From Lachnospiraceae bacterium (GTDB lineage Bacteria > Bacillota > Clostridia > Lachnospirales > Lachnospiraceae): a stretch of 60,564 nt of DNA. The position numbers and the translations under genes were made by a program. The stretch spans positions 1 to 60,564 of the forward strand of contig JAAVZI010000047.1 of assembly GCA_022791575.1 (NCBI GenBank). The letters run 5' to 3'. The notes beneath the pieces were generated by a model that was not told the origin of the DNA, did no database searches, and saw only the letters and a program-made list of their open reading frames with translations. Shown one piece after another: positions 19,927 through 28,071 of the stretch (positions within the stretch are counted from its first letter, which is position 1; every line of letters starts with the position of its first letter).

Positions 19927-19955
19927 TTGATTATCCCGTGCAAAAGTGCTATATT
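19927..19955 (+). promoter_or_regulatory. Promoter of the LytTR-DUF3021-ABC operon
   Basis: TTGATT (19927-19932), a 17-bp spacer and TATATT (19950-19955), 22 nt before the TTG start. An imperfect dyad GGCAG...CTGCC just upstream (about 19906-19926) could be a regulator site. LytTR regulators often control their own operon. Confidence 0.55.
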
Positions 19956-19977
19956 CAACAGGAAAAGGGGTGATGGT

Positions 19978-20415
19978 TTGAAAGTATCCATTCATGTAGA
20001 CAGTAAGATGAAAGATACAGAAATATCTGTTTCCTGCAGCCGGCTGACACCGGAGATTGAGAAAATGCTGGCAATGCTGCGGATGCTGGATAAGCAGTTG
20101 ATGGCAGTAAAAGATGGAGAATCTTATATATTGGATGTTTCAAAAGTGATTTATATGGAATCTGTAGATAGAAGAACATTTATATATACCGAAGACGCAT
20201 GCTATGAGTCTAAATTAAAGCTTTATGAATTAGAGCAGCAGCTTTGTGAGTGTGGCTTTTTCCGGGCAGGTAAATCCTGTATTATTCAATTAAAATACAT
20301 TCGCTCATTAAGAAATGATATCAATAGAAGAATCCGGCTGACACTGGAAAATGGCGAACAGCTTATGGTTTCCAGGCAATATGCAGAGGAACTAAAACGA
20401 AGATTGGGGGTATAG
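19978..20415 (+). CDS. LytTR-family DNA-binding regulator
   Basis: 145 aa. Residues about 50-145 form a LytTR domain: YILDVSKVIYMESVDRRTFI, then the CGFFRAGKSCIIQLKYI segment and a C-terminal GEQLMVSRQYAEELKRRL, all standard for the fold. There is no receiver domain. The arrangement LytTR plus DUF3021 membrane protein is the 'LytTR regulatory system', in which the membrane partner restrains the regulator. TTG 19978 is chosen because AAAAGGGGTG lies upstream; the longer frame from 19876 would run into the terminator and promoter. Confidence 0.88.
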   Translation: MKVSIHVDSKMKDTEISVSCSRLTPEIEKMLAMLRMLDKQLMAVKDGESYILDVSKVIYMESVDRRTFIYTEDACYESKLKLYELEQQLCECGFFRAGKSCIIQLKYIRSLRNDINRRIRLTLENGEQLMVSRQYAEELKRRLGV

Positions 20416-20418
20416 CAG

Positions 20419-20895
20419 ATGGAGGAACGAAAAACAATATTCAGTTATTTAGGGCAGATCTTTATGTTTTTTGGCATTATGATGGTGTGGATGATTGGAT
20501 TTTGTCTGCTGTTTGGAGAACAGGCGCAAGAGATTTCCAGCTTGTTTGCTCTTGGAAACAAGGGCTTAAGTGTAACAGTAATGTTAGAATTCTTTCTGGT
20601 GGCGGTGGTGATGGTTGGACTGCGTATTTTATTTTTTACCGATCTGATTATTCGCAGTCTGTCTGTAATAGCCAGAACTGTGTGGATGGTTTTGCTGGTT
20701 CTGATGACAATCAGCCTTTGTATTGTGATGTTTGACTGGTTTCCGGTTGAAGACTGGCGGCCTTGGCTGATGTTTTTGGTATGTTTTGCATTCTGTTTTG
20801 TGGGAAGCCTACTGATAACGGCGCTTAAGGCACGGGCTGAAAACCAGAAAATGGAGGAGGCGTTGAAACGGTTAAAGCAGGAGGAAAGCAGATGA
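20419..20895 (+). CDS. DUF3021-like four-helix membrane protein
   Basis: 158 aa with four predicted membrane helices (about 10-30, 48-70, 82-102, 114-134) and a basic amphipathic C-terminal tail (RAENQKMEEALKRLKQEE). Its size, topology and place directly after a LytTR gene match DUF3021 proteins that act as inhibitors of the paired regulator in Firmicutes. It starts 3 nt after the regulator ends and overlaps the ABC ATPase gene by 4 nt (ATGA). Confidence 0.78.
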   Translation: MEERKTIFSYLGQIFMFFGIMMVWMIGFCLLFGEQAQEISSLFALGNKGLSVTVMLEFFLVAVVMVGLRILFFTDLIIRSLSVIARTVWMVLLVLMTISLCIVMFDWFPVEDWRPWLMFLVCFAFCFVGSLLITALKARAENQKMEEALKRLKQEESR

Positions 20896-21737
20896 AAATA
20901 ATAGAAGCATTTTGCATAGAACATATGTTTGGAGAAAAAAGAGTGCTGGATGATATTCATTTGTCTGTTGATAAGGGAGAAATACTGGGGCTTCTGGGTC
21001 CTTCAGGAGCTGGTAAGACTACCTTGATTAAGATTTTGACCGGACAGCTAATACAAAGTGGAGGGCGTGCCAATCTCTGGGGAGTAGATACCAGAAAATT
21101 AAAAGGATGTGATTATAAAAAAATAGGGATTATGATGGATCACTTTGGGCTATATGAACGGCTGACTTGTCTGGATAATTTAAGTATGTTTTCCAGAATC
21201 TATGGAATTCCTCAAAACCGTGTCATAGAAGGATTGAAAGATGTAGGGCTTGCAGAAGCCGGAAAAACAAGGGTCAAAAATCTTTCTAAGGGTATGAGAA
21301 GCCGGCTAGTTCTGGCACGGGCACTGCTGGCCCGACCGGAAGTGCTATTTCTGGATGAACCAGCCAGTGGATTAGACCCGGCGGCAGCAGAAGAAATTCA
21401 CCAATTGATTTGGCAGGAAAAGCAGCGGGGTACAGCCATATTTCTGACTACGCACAATATGGCAGAAGCACAGAAGCTGTGTGATAGATTGGCTCTGTTG
21501 TTTGAAGGGAAGCTTGTAGAATATGGAAAGCCGGCAGATATTTGCAGCAAATATAACCATCAAAAGCAGATCCGGCTGCTGCTGCATGATGGCAGGGAAA
21601 TGATTCTGCCTAATACCAAGGAGTCAGCAAAGACAATCGAACGTTATATGGAACAGGAACGGATTGAAACGATTCATTCCACAGAGCCGAATTTAGAAAC
21701 GGTATTTATGGAATTGACAGGAAGGAGGCTGGATTAG
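20892..21737 (+). CDS. ABC transporter ATP-binding protein
   Basis: 281 aa. Walker A GPSGAGKTT (about 35-43), signature NLSKGMRSRL (a variant of LSGGQ), Walker B VLFLDEPASGLDP and the switch histidine in FLTTHNMAEA. The C-terminal 70 residues resemble the extension of drug/lipid or bacteriocin-immunity exporters of the CcmA/NatA type. It pairs with the next gene, which starts at the base after its stop. Substrate unknown. Confidence 0.9.
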   Translation: MKIIEAFCIEHMFGEKRVLDDIHLSVDKGEILGLLGPSGAGKTTLIKILTGQLIQSGGRANLWGVDTRKLKGCDYKKIGIMMDHFGLYERLTCLDNLSMFSRIYGIPQNRVIEGLKDVGLAEAGKTRVKNLSKGMRSRLVLARALLARPEVLFLDEPASGLDPAAAEEIHQLIWQEKQRGTAIFLTTHNMAEAQKLCDRLALLFEGKLVEYGKPADICSKYNHQKQIRLLLHDGREMILPNTKESAKTIERYMEQERIETIHSTEPNLETVFMELTGRRLD

Positions 21738-22430
21738 ATGACCGCGAATATTATGGCTGTATTTCAAAAACAGATCAAGGATACCTTTCAGAATAAAATG
21801 GTGTTGATTCAGTTTCTCATTTATCCACTGCTGGCATTGGTTATGGAGCATACCGTAGAAGTGCCGGGTATGCCGGAACGTTTTTTTACGAATCTTTTTG
21901 CGGTGATCTATATGGGTATGGCACCACTGTCTAGTATGTCGGCTATTATCGCAGAGGAAAAGGAACTGAATACATTAAGGCCGTTATGGATGGCAGATGT
22001 AAAACCAACGGAATATCTGCTTGGAATTGGTGGCAGCATGGGATTACTAAGTATAGCCGGCGCCTTGTTATTCGCTCTGATTGGAGCCTACAAAGAGAGA
22101 ACCGGAGCTTTTTTGATCGTTATGGCTGCCGGAATATTGGTGTCTTTGCTTGTAGGTGCTGTCATTGGGGTATGGAGCAGGAATCAAATGATGGCGGCAT
22201 CGATCAGTATTCCTGTCATGATGGTATTTTCCTTTCTTCCTATGCTGTCAATGTTTAATGATAAGATTGGGAAATGGGCAGAATGGATCTATACTCAGCA
22301 GATTAGTAACATGCTGCAGCATATAGATTCTTTGGCAGTCAATATAAAAAGCGGAGTAGTGTTGAGCTGTAATCTGGCAGCAGCAATGATGGCATTTATA
22401 TATGCATATAGAAAAAAGGGGCTTAAGTAA
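21738..22430 (+). CDS. ABC transporter permease
   Basis: 230 aa with about six hydrophobic segments. The N-terminus (AVFQKQIKDTFQNKMVLIQF) and the layout resemble ABC-2 type permeases. A GGAAGGAGG site lies in the end of the ATPase gene. As last gene of the LytTR operon it supports an inducible exporter, possibly for an antimicrobial peptide or membrane-stress agent; this is inference. Confidence 0.85.
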   Translation: MTANIMAVFQKQIKDTFQNKMVLIQFLIYPLLALVMEHTVEVPGMPERFFTNLFAVIYMGMAPLSSMSAIIAEEKELNTLRPLWMADVKPTEYLLGIGGSMGLLSIAGALLFALIGAYKERTGAFLIVMAAGILVSLLVGAVIGVWSRNQMMAASISIPVMMVFSFLPMLSMFNDKIGKWAEWIYTQQISNMLQHIDSLAVNIKSGVVLSCNLAAAMMAFIYAYRKKGLK

Positions 22431-22553
22431 TTGGAGCCCCGCTCACATAAAGAAGAAAAATTTTAAAAAATTTAAAAAAAGTACTTGCATTTTTTGGAAC
22501 TCTGTTATATAATCATTTTTGTTGAGTGACAAGCAGTAAAATATAAAGTATAT
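22431..22553. other. AT-rich gap before tRNA-Gln with its promoter
   Basis: TTGCAT (22485-22490), a 17-bp spacer and perfect TATAAT (22508-22513) lie 40 nt before the mature tRNA and would drive it. Nothing else is evident. Confidence 0.75.
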
Positions 22554-22625
22554 TGGCCCATCGCCAAATGGTAAGGCACTGGACTCTGACTCCAGCATTT
22601 CAAGGTTCGAATCCTTGTGGGCCAG
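22554..22625 (+). tRNA. tRNA-Gln (CTG)
   Basis: 72 nt. The acceptor stem TGGCCCA pairs with TGGGCCA, the anticodon stem CTGGA pairs with TCCAG, and the loop CTCTGAC gives anticodon CTG (glutamine, codon CAG). The T arm has GGTTCGAATCC. The 5' T-A acceptor start is typical of bacterial tRNA-Gln. No CCA is encoded. Confidence 0.93.
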
Positions 22626-22628
22626 CTA

Positions 22629-22665
22629 GAAGAAAGCATGTGCATGCATAGCACATGCTTTCTTC
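22629..22665 (+). terminator. Terminator-like hairpin after tRNA-Gln
   Basis: AAGAAAGCATGTGC (22630-22643) pairs perfectly with GCACATGCTTTCTT (22651-22664) around a 7-nt loop. The U-rich 3' arm may serve as the release tract. Confidence 0.75.
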
Positions 22666-22755
22666 AGATTCTGCGGAATGGTTAGAATAAAGTTATGAAA
22701 GGCAACTGCATAAGTCGCTTAAAAGGATGGTATCATATCAGAAGGAGCGTTTGAC

Positions 22756-23472
22756 ATGTATGAGATGAAGGGAAGAATACGTTACAGTGAAATTGGTTAT
22801 AAGAATGAATTGACTCCTATCAGTCTTGTGAATTATTTTCAGGATAGCAGTACCTTTCAGTCAGAAGATATTGGACTTGGATTGGAATATTTTCAAAAGC
22901 GTCAGCGTGCATGGCTATTGTCTGGCTGGCAGATCGATATTCAAAGGATGCCGCTGCTGGGAGAAGAAGTAAACATACGTACCTGGCCCTATGGCTTTAT
23001 GGGCTTCATAGGATTTCGTAATTATGTCATGGAGGCCAAGGATACAGAAGTTCTGGCAGTAGCCAATGCTATATGGACCTGGGTAGATACCGCTAAGAGA
23101 TGTCCGGCGAAAATAGAAGAGGATGATGTGAAAGCGTATCCGATTGAAGAGAAATTTGATATGGAATATGCTCCGCGTAGAATTAAATTGTTCGGAGAAG
23201 GGCAGAAGAAAGAAGCCATACGAATTGGAAGAGAGCGGATTGATACAAACGGACATATGAATAATGGCCACTATATCTGTCTGGCAGAGGAATATCTGGA
23301 GAAGGATGTCTGTTTTAATCGAATCCGTGTGGAGTATAAGAAAGAGGTAAAATATCGCGATAAAATGATACCGGTTATTTATCATACGGAAACGGCTGAA
23401 ACAATTGTACTGGAAAATGAAGAAGGACAAGTTCATGCAGTGATCGAATTCGGACAGCAGGGAAGTGTATAA
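22756..23472 (+). CDS. Acyl-ACP thioesterase
   Basis: 238 aa double-hotdog protein. Repeat 1 has YKNELTPISLVNYFQDSSTF and WLLSGWQIDI; repeat 2 has ERIDTNGHMNNGHYICLAEE, containing the Asn-His pair of the catalytic centre. This matches bacterial FatA-like thioesterases releasing free fatty acids from ACP. A GAAGGAG site lies about 8 nt upstream. It overlaps the frame of the next gene slightly, but the chosen start there leaves a short gap. Confidence 0.88.
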   Translation: MYEMKGRIRYSEIGYKNELTPISLVNYFQDSSTFQSEDIGLGLEYFQKRQRAWLLSGWQIDIQRMPLLGEEVNIRTWPYGFMGFIGFRNYVMEAKDTEVLAVANAIWTWVDTAKRCPAKIEEDDVKAYPIEEKFDMEYAPRRIKLFGEGQKKEAIRIGRERIDTNGHMNNGHYICLAEEYLEKDVCFNRIRVEYKKEVKYRDKMIPVIYHTETAETIVLENEEGQVHAVIEFGQQGSV

Positions 23473-23494
23473 ATGCGGGAAAGGATATAGAAAT

Positions 23495-24331
23495 ATGATA
23501 GAATTAGGCAGAAAACAGACACTGATAGTTGCCAAACAGGTAGACTTTGGTGTATATTTATATGATGGTGAGAATAAGGAAGATACAGTGCTTCTGCCGC
23601 TTAAGCAGGTTCCAGAAGGGACTAAGCCGGGTGACAGTTTGGAAGTGTTTCTATACAGAGATTCCAAAGACCGGCTGATTGCTACAACCAATGAGCCGTA
23701 TCTGGAATTGGGTGGTCTTGCAGTCTTAAAGGTGGCAGAAACTACGAAAATCGGTGCATTTTTGGATTGGGGACTGGAGAAAGATTTACTGCTTCCATTT
23801 AAGAAGCAGACCAGCCGGGTGCGCGAAGGAGAAGAATGTCTGGTTACTCTATATGTGGATAAGAGCGGCCGGCTATGTGCGGATATGAATGTATACGAAG
23901 TTCTGCGAAAGGATGCACCCTATGAAGAGGGTGAGCATGTAACCGGCAGAATCTATGAATCCAGTGACAATTTTGGAATGTTTGTGGCAGTAGATGACCA
24001 ATATTCCGCCTTGATTCCCAAGAGGGATTGTCAGGGAGATTTAAAAGTTGGAGATATCATTCAAGCCAGAATTACCAGAATCCACCCAGATGGGCGGATG
24101 GACTTAAGTGTAAGAGAAAAAGCGTACTTGCAGATAGAGACGGATGCAAGAATGATTTTGGAGGTATTGGACGAATTTTCAGGGGTACTGCCATTTAACG
24201 ATAAGGCGTCTCCAGAGGTGATAAAGAGAGAATTCGGACTTAGCAAAGCTGCATTTAAACGAGCGGTGGGAAGGCTCTTAAAAGAAGGCGCCATTGAAAT
24301 CACACCGACCGCAATCAAGAAACGAATATAG
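23495..24331 (+). CDS. cvfB: CvfB/YitL-like S1 RNA-binding protein
   Basis: 278 aa. Tandem OB folds: VDFGVYLYDGENKEDTVLLP (about 14-33), a second copy with KIGAFLDWGLEKDLLLPFK, and a third with ESSDNFGMFVAVDDQYSALI. A winged-helix end follows (FGLSKAAFKRAVGRLLKEG). This S1-S1-S1-winged helix order is characteristic of CvfB, an RNA-binding regulator. I chose ATG 23495 with AAAGGA upstream; a frame from 23465 adds ten unlikely residues. Confidence 0.87.
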   Translation: MIELGRKQTLIVAKQVDFGVYLYDGENKEDTVLLPLKQVPEGTKPGDSLEVFLYRDSKDRLIATTNEPYLELGGLAVLKVAETTKIGAFLDWGLEKDLLLPFKKQTSRVREGEECLVTLYVDKSGRLCADMNVYEVLRKDAPYEEGEHVTGRIYESSDNFGMFVAVDDQYSALIPKRDCQGDLKVGDIIQARITRIHPDGRMDLSVREKAYLQIETDARMILEVLDEFSGVLPFNDKASPEVIKREFGLSKAAFKRAVGRLLKEGAIEITPTAIKKRI

Positions 24332-24343
24332 GAGGTATTAGCA

Positions 24344-24718
24344 ATGAAAAATATAATTAAAACAGATAAAGCACCAGCAGCAATCGGCCCATATTCCCAA
24401 GCAGTAGAGGTTAACGGAATGGTCTATACATCAGGAGTCATTCCGGTAAATCCGGCAACTGGAGCGATACCAGAGGGAGTAGAAGCCCAGGCTTCTCAAG
24501 CACTCGGCAATCTGCAGGCTTTGTTAGAGGCGGCAGGAACGAATATGGAACAGGTTGTAAAAACGACTGTATTTATAAAAGAAATGGATGATTTTGGCAA
24601 GATCAATGAGATTTATGCCGGATTTTTTACAGAACCGTTTCCGGCCCGTTCCTGTGTGGAAGTGGCAAGACTCCCCAAAGACGTATTGCTTGAGATAGAA
24701 GCAGTAGCAGTAAAATAA
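24344..24718 (+). CDS. ridA: RidA-family enamine/imine deaminase
   Basis: 124 aa, normal length. Contains IGPYSQAVEVNGMVYTSG, the catalytic-arginine segment PARSCVEVARLPKD and the C-terminal VLLEIEAVA, all standard RidA motifs. RidA clears 2-aminoacrylate released by PLP enzymes. It lies 12 nt after cvfB with AGGAGG upstream, so it is cotranscribed. Confidence 0.94.
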   Translation: MKNIIKTDKAPAAIGPYSQAVEVNGMVYTSGVIPVNPATGAIPEGVEAQASQALGNLQALLEAAGTNMEQVVKTTVFIKEMDDFGKINEIYAGFFTEPFPARSCVEVARLPKDVLLEIEAVAVK

Positions 24719-24792
24719 CGGGCCTATTTTCATACGATATTTTTAACAATATATTAAGAAATGATTAAAATTAAAATTTCTTGCAAAAACAC

Positions 24793-24821
24793 TTTAAAAA
24801 TCTGGAAGAATTGTATATAAT
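24793..24821 (+). promoter_or_regulatory. Promoter of the mbl-flagellar rod operon
   Basis: A weak -35 TTTAAA (24793-24798), a 17-bp spacer and TATAAT (24816-24821). The resulting 5' leader of about 155 nt up to 24984 holds no ORF or clear hairpin that I can see. Confidence 0.5.
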
Positions 24822-24984
24822 AATAGAGTATGTAATTTAGACAAATAAGGTATTGCAAGAATTTTGATCAGGGTGGACATAAGAAGAATAGAGACAAAGT
24901 TTGTTATTTATGGAAGATCTATGTATAAAACAGAGGAGATTGCAAATAGATAGGTACAGGACATAGAGAAAGGAATGGGAATCA

Positions 24985-25977
24985 ATGGTTTCAGTAGATA
25001 TAGGAATTGATTTGGGAACTGCCAGTATACTGGTTTATATAAAAGGCAAGGGTGTTGTATTAAAGGAGCCATCTGTAGTTGCATTTGACCGGGACACCAA
25101 TAAGATTAAGGCCATCGGTGAAGAAGCACGTCTGATGTTGGGAAGAACTCCAGGAAATATTGTGGCAGTCAGACCTCTTCGTCAGGGAGTGATCTCTGAT
25201 TATACCGTTACGGAGAAAATGTTGAAATATTTTATCCAGAAAGCAGTGGGAAAGAAAATGTTCCGGCGTCCGAGAATCAGTGTCTGTGTACCCAGTGGAG
25301 TGACAGAGGTTGAGAAGAAGGCGGTAGAAGATGCAACGCTGCAGGCAGGGGCGCGTGAGGTTGCCATTATAGAAGAGCCAATTGCAGCAGCGATTGGAGC
25401 AGGAATTGACATTTCCAGGCCATGCGGTAATATGATTGTCGATATTGGAGGCGGTACTTCGGATATTGCAGTTATTTCTCTGGGTGGTACAGTAGTCAGC
25501 CAGTCCATTAAGGTGGCGGGAGATGATTTTGATGAAGCCATTGTCCGCTATATGAGAAAGAAACATAATCTTCTGATCGGTGAACGAACCGCAGAGGATA
25601 TTAAGATTAAGATTGGTACTGCTTATCCGCAGGCACAGATTGAATCCATGGATGTAAGAGGAAGGAATCTAGTTACGGGACTTCCTAAGACCGTAACGGT
25701 GACTTCAGATGAGACCGAGGAAGCTCTGCGGGAGACTACAGCGCAGATTGTGGAGGCGGTGCACAGTGTATTAGAGAAGACACCGCCAGAATTGTCGGCA
25801 GATGTCTCAGACAGAGGTATTGTATTAACGGGCGGGGGCGCACTGCTTCGAGGATTGGAAGAGCTGATTGAAGAAAAAACAGGAATCAATACTATGACAG
25901 CAGAAGATCCGATGACAGCGGTAGCAATAGGAACCGGTAAATTTGTAGAATTCCTGAGTGGAAGGACAGAAGACTAG
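24985..25977 (+). CDS. mbl: MreB/Mbl-like actin homologue
   Basis: 330 aa rod-shape protein. Phosphate-binding motifs DIGIDLGTASILVY (about 5-18) and VDIGGGTSDIAVISLGG (about 152-168), plus ALLRGLEELIEEKTGI near the end. Such proteins form membrane-associated filaments guiding lateral wall synthesis. Position before two rod genes matches B. subtilis mbl-flhO-flhP, which is why I prefer Mbl to MreB. AGAAAGGAATGG precedes the start. Confidence 0.9.
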   Translation: MVSVDIGIDLGTASILVYIKGKGVVLKEPSVVAFDRDTNKIKAIGEEARLMLGRTPGNIVAVRPLRQGVISDYTVTEKMLKYFIQKAVGKKMFRRPRISVCVPSGVTEVEKKAVEDATLQAGAREVAIIEEPIAAAIGAGIDISRPCGNMIVDIGGGTSDIAVISLGGTVVSQSIKVAGDDFDEAIVRYMRKKHNLLIGERTAEDIKIKIGTAYPQAQIESMDVRGRNLVTGLPKTVTVTSDETEEALRETTAQIVEAVHSVLEKTPPELSADVSDRGIVLTGGGALLRGLEELIEEKTGINTMTAEDPMTAVAIGTGKFVEFLSGRTED

Positions 25978-25996
25978 GGCATAAAGGAGAAGGAAT

Positions 25997-26767
25997 ATGG
26001 TAAAGGGGTTATATACGGCCTATACAGGCCTCATGCAGCAGCAGAATCGGCTGGATGTTATTACGAACAATCTGGCCAATGCGGATACAACGGGATATAA
26101 GAAAGAGGGAGCTACGACGGCTGCTTTTGACGAAGTTTTAGCAGTCAAGATTAAGGATGGATCAGAAGCATATATAAACCGTGGCATAGGCCATATGAGT
26201 ATGGGAGCCAAGATTGGTGAAACATATACGGATTACAGCCAAGGTTCTTTTCGGATAACCGATAATCCATATGATATTGCTCTGGATGGAGACGGCTTTT
26301 TCTCCATCTCATTTACCAACAAGCAGGGAGTAACCTCCACGAAATATACAAGGGATGGTTCTTTCACGCTGACAAGAGAAGGTTATCTTGTGACGAAGGA
26401 CGGCGACTTTGTTCTGGGAACGAATGGACCCATTCAGCTGAACACCCTGGAAGAAACCAAGATTGATGAGCTGGGAAATATTTATCAGAATGGGGCATTG
26501 GTAGATACACTGAATATCGTAGATTTTACAGATTATAATTATCTGTCAAAATATGGAGAAAACCTTTACGATCTGGTAGAAGGAGGCACAATGCAGGCGG
26601 CAGACTGCAGAGTAGAACAGGGGGTTCTGGAAATGTCCAATATGAATATTGTATCGGAGATGGTTGATATGATTGCCATTACCAGGAACTTTGAATCGAA
26701 CCAGAAGATTATTCAGACCATTGACACTATGCTGGATAAGACCGTGAATCAGGTAGGAAAACTTTAA
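25997..26767 (+). CDS. Flagellar basal-body rod protein, FlgF/FlhO-like
   Basis: 256 aa. The N-terminal rod signature YTAYTGLMQQQNRLDVITNN followed by LANADTTGYKKEG is diagnostic, and the C-terminal segment (VSEMVDMIAITRNFESNQKI) completes the coiled-coil end of axial proteins. No signal peptide, as expected for export through the flagellar type III apparatus. Its place after mbl points to FlhO. Confidence 0.9.
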   Translation: MVKGLYTAYTGLMQQQNRLDVITNNLANADTTGYKKEGATTAAFDEVLAVKIKDGSEAYINRGIGHMSMGAKIGETYTDYSQGSFRITDNPYDIALDGDGFFSISFTNKQGVTSTKYTRDGSFTLTREGYLVTKDGDFVLGTNGPIQLNTLEETKIDELGNIYQNGALVDTLNIVDFTDYNYLSKYGENLYDLVEGGTMQAADCRVEQGVLEMSNMNIVSEMVDMIAITRNFESNQKIIQTIDTMLDKTVNQVGKL

Positions 26768-26811
26768 GTAGTTCAAATCTCGTAATATAGTGACAGGAGA
26801 GGAGCTTTTAT

Positions 26812-27630
26812 ATGTTAAGATCTTTATGGACAGCAGCATCAGGTATGATTGCACAGCAGACAAATGTAGATACGATTGCCAATAACCTGGCAAATGTGAA
26901 TTCTACCGGATATAAGACCGAAAAAGCGGAATTTAAGTCGCTGTTATATCAAACACTGCAGACGAAAACAACTACTGCCAATGGCGTTAATAAGCCCATT
27001 GATGCTCAGGTAGGCTTAGGTGTGCGGAATTCATCAATTGAATCTAACTTTACACAGGGAATCATGACACAGACGAATGTTTTGACTGACTTCTGTATAG
27101 AAGGAAATGGGTTCTTTGGTGTACAGGGCGCAGATGGAGAGATTTATTATACCAGAAATGGTAAGTTTAACTATTCCATAAACACAACCGGTGGGATCTC
27201 TTTGACCGCAGCAGATGGCTGCGCAATATTAGACACAAATGGTAATCCTATTGAATTGGGACCGGAATACCAGACGAATCGGATCGTAGTTTCTAGTGAC
27301 GGTAGAATTCTGTATAAGGATGCAGCCAATAACCCACAGCCAATTGGAATTCAGATAGGTCTGTTCCAGTTTAATAATCCAGCAGGTTTGACGAAAACTT
27401 CCGGCACCCGTTATCAGGAATCACCAGCTTCTGGACCGGTTATGAATGAATTGACGCTGAATCAGAACCAGAGAAGTCTGGTGCATCAGAACTATCTGGA
27501 GGGTTCCAATGTTCAGGTAGCAGACGAGATGGTTAACTTAATTATTGCGCAGAGAGCCTACGAGATGAATTCCAAGGCCATTCAGGCGGCAGATGAGATG
27601 ATGGGTCAGGCCAACAGCCTGAGACGCTAA
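26812..27630 (+). CDS. flgG: Flagellar basal-body rod protein, FlgG/FlhP-like
   Basis: 272 aa. N-terminal RSLWTAASGMIAQQTNVDTI and NNLANVNSTGYKTEKAEF, C-terminal LEGSNVQVADEMVNLIIAQR and YEMNSKAIQAADEMM, all distal-rod signatures. It follows the FlgF-like gene by 44 nt with GGAGAGGAG upstream. Together with the preceding gene it forms the rod to which the hook attaches. Confidence 0.92.
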   Translation: MLRSLWTAASGMIAQQTNVDTIANNLANVNSTGYKTEKAEFKSLLYQTLQTKTTTANGVNKPIDAQVGLGVRNSSIESNFTQGIMTQTNVLTDFCIEGNGFFGVQGADGEIYYTRNGKFNYSINTTGGISLTAADGCAILDTNGNPIELGPEYQTNRIVVSSDGRILYKDAANNPQPIGIQIGLFQFNNPAGLTKTSGTRYQESPASGPVMNELTLNQNQRSLVHQNYLEGSNVQVADEMVNLIIAQRAYEMNSKAIQAADEMMGQANSLRR

Positions 27631-27649
27631 GGAAAGGTGAGGAATACAT

Positions 27650-27991
27650 ATGGATAATTCAATCATGGGTCTGGGTGCTTTGACGTCTGACTACTGGAAA
27701 AGCAATACACAGACAAAAGAGCTGGAGAAAAGTCTCTCTTCGGATATGTCGGGTAAAACAAAAGAGGAGTTAATGGAAGTCTGTAAGGATTTTGAATCCT
27801 ATTTTGTAGAACAGATGTTTAAATCTATGAAAAAGATGGTTCCAGAAAGTGAAGATTCTAATAACGATTACATTAATATGTTTGGAGATATGCTGGTTCA
27901 GAAGTATGCAGAATCTGCGACAGAACAGCAGGGACTTGGAATTGCCCAGAAATTGTATGAGCAGATGAAAAGGAATTATGGTTTGCAATAG
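27650..27991 (+). CDS. Rod-binding protein, FlgJ N-terminal domain
   Basis: 113 aa with the FlgJ N-terminal signature: LMEVCKDFESYFVEQMFKSM, then NDYINMFGDMLVQKYAE and QQGLGIAQKLYEQM. The muramidase half of proteobacterial FlgJ is absent, as in most Firmicutes, so another lytic enzyme must open the wall. Spacing of 19 nt from flgG and a terminator directly after make it the last gene of the operon. Confidence 0.87.
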   Translation: MDNSIMGLGALTSDYWKSNTQTKELEKSLSSDMSGKTKEELMEVCKDFESYFVEQMFKSMKKMVPESEDSNNDYINMFGDMLVQKYAESATEQQGLGIAQKLYEQMKRNYGLQ

Positions 27992-28008
27992 CCTAGGGGA
28001 AATATATG

Positions 28009-28037
28009 ACTGCATAAGCGTGGCTTATGCAGTTTTT
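28009..28037 (+). terminator. Intrinsic terminator after the rod operon
   Basis: A perfect 11-bp stem (28009-28019 with 28023-28033), a GTG loop and a TTTTT tract. Confidence 0.93.
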
Positions 28038-28071
28038 CATATAAGCAGACAGGTATAAGGGCGGTGATATC

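Noticed and set aside
20445-20960. A 171-aa open frame on the minus strand opposite the DUF3021 gene
   Set aside because: Shadow of the DUF3021 and ABC genes, which are supported by operon spacing, ribosome binding sites and motifs.
22915-23691. A 258-aa open frame on the minus strand
   Set aside because: It lies across the thioesterase and CvfB genes, has no ribosome binding site or recognisable domain, and both plus-strand genes have clear family motifs.
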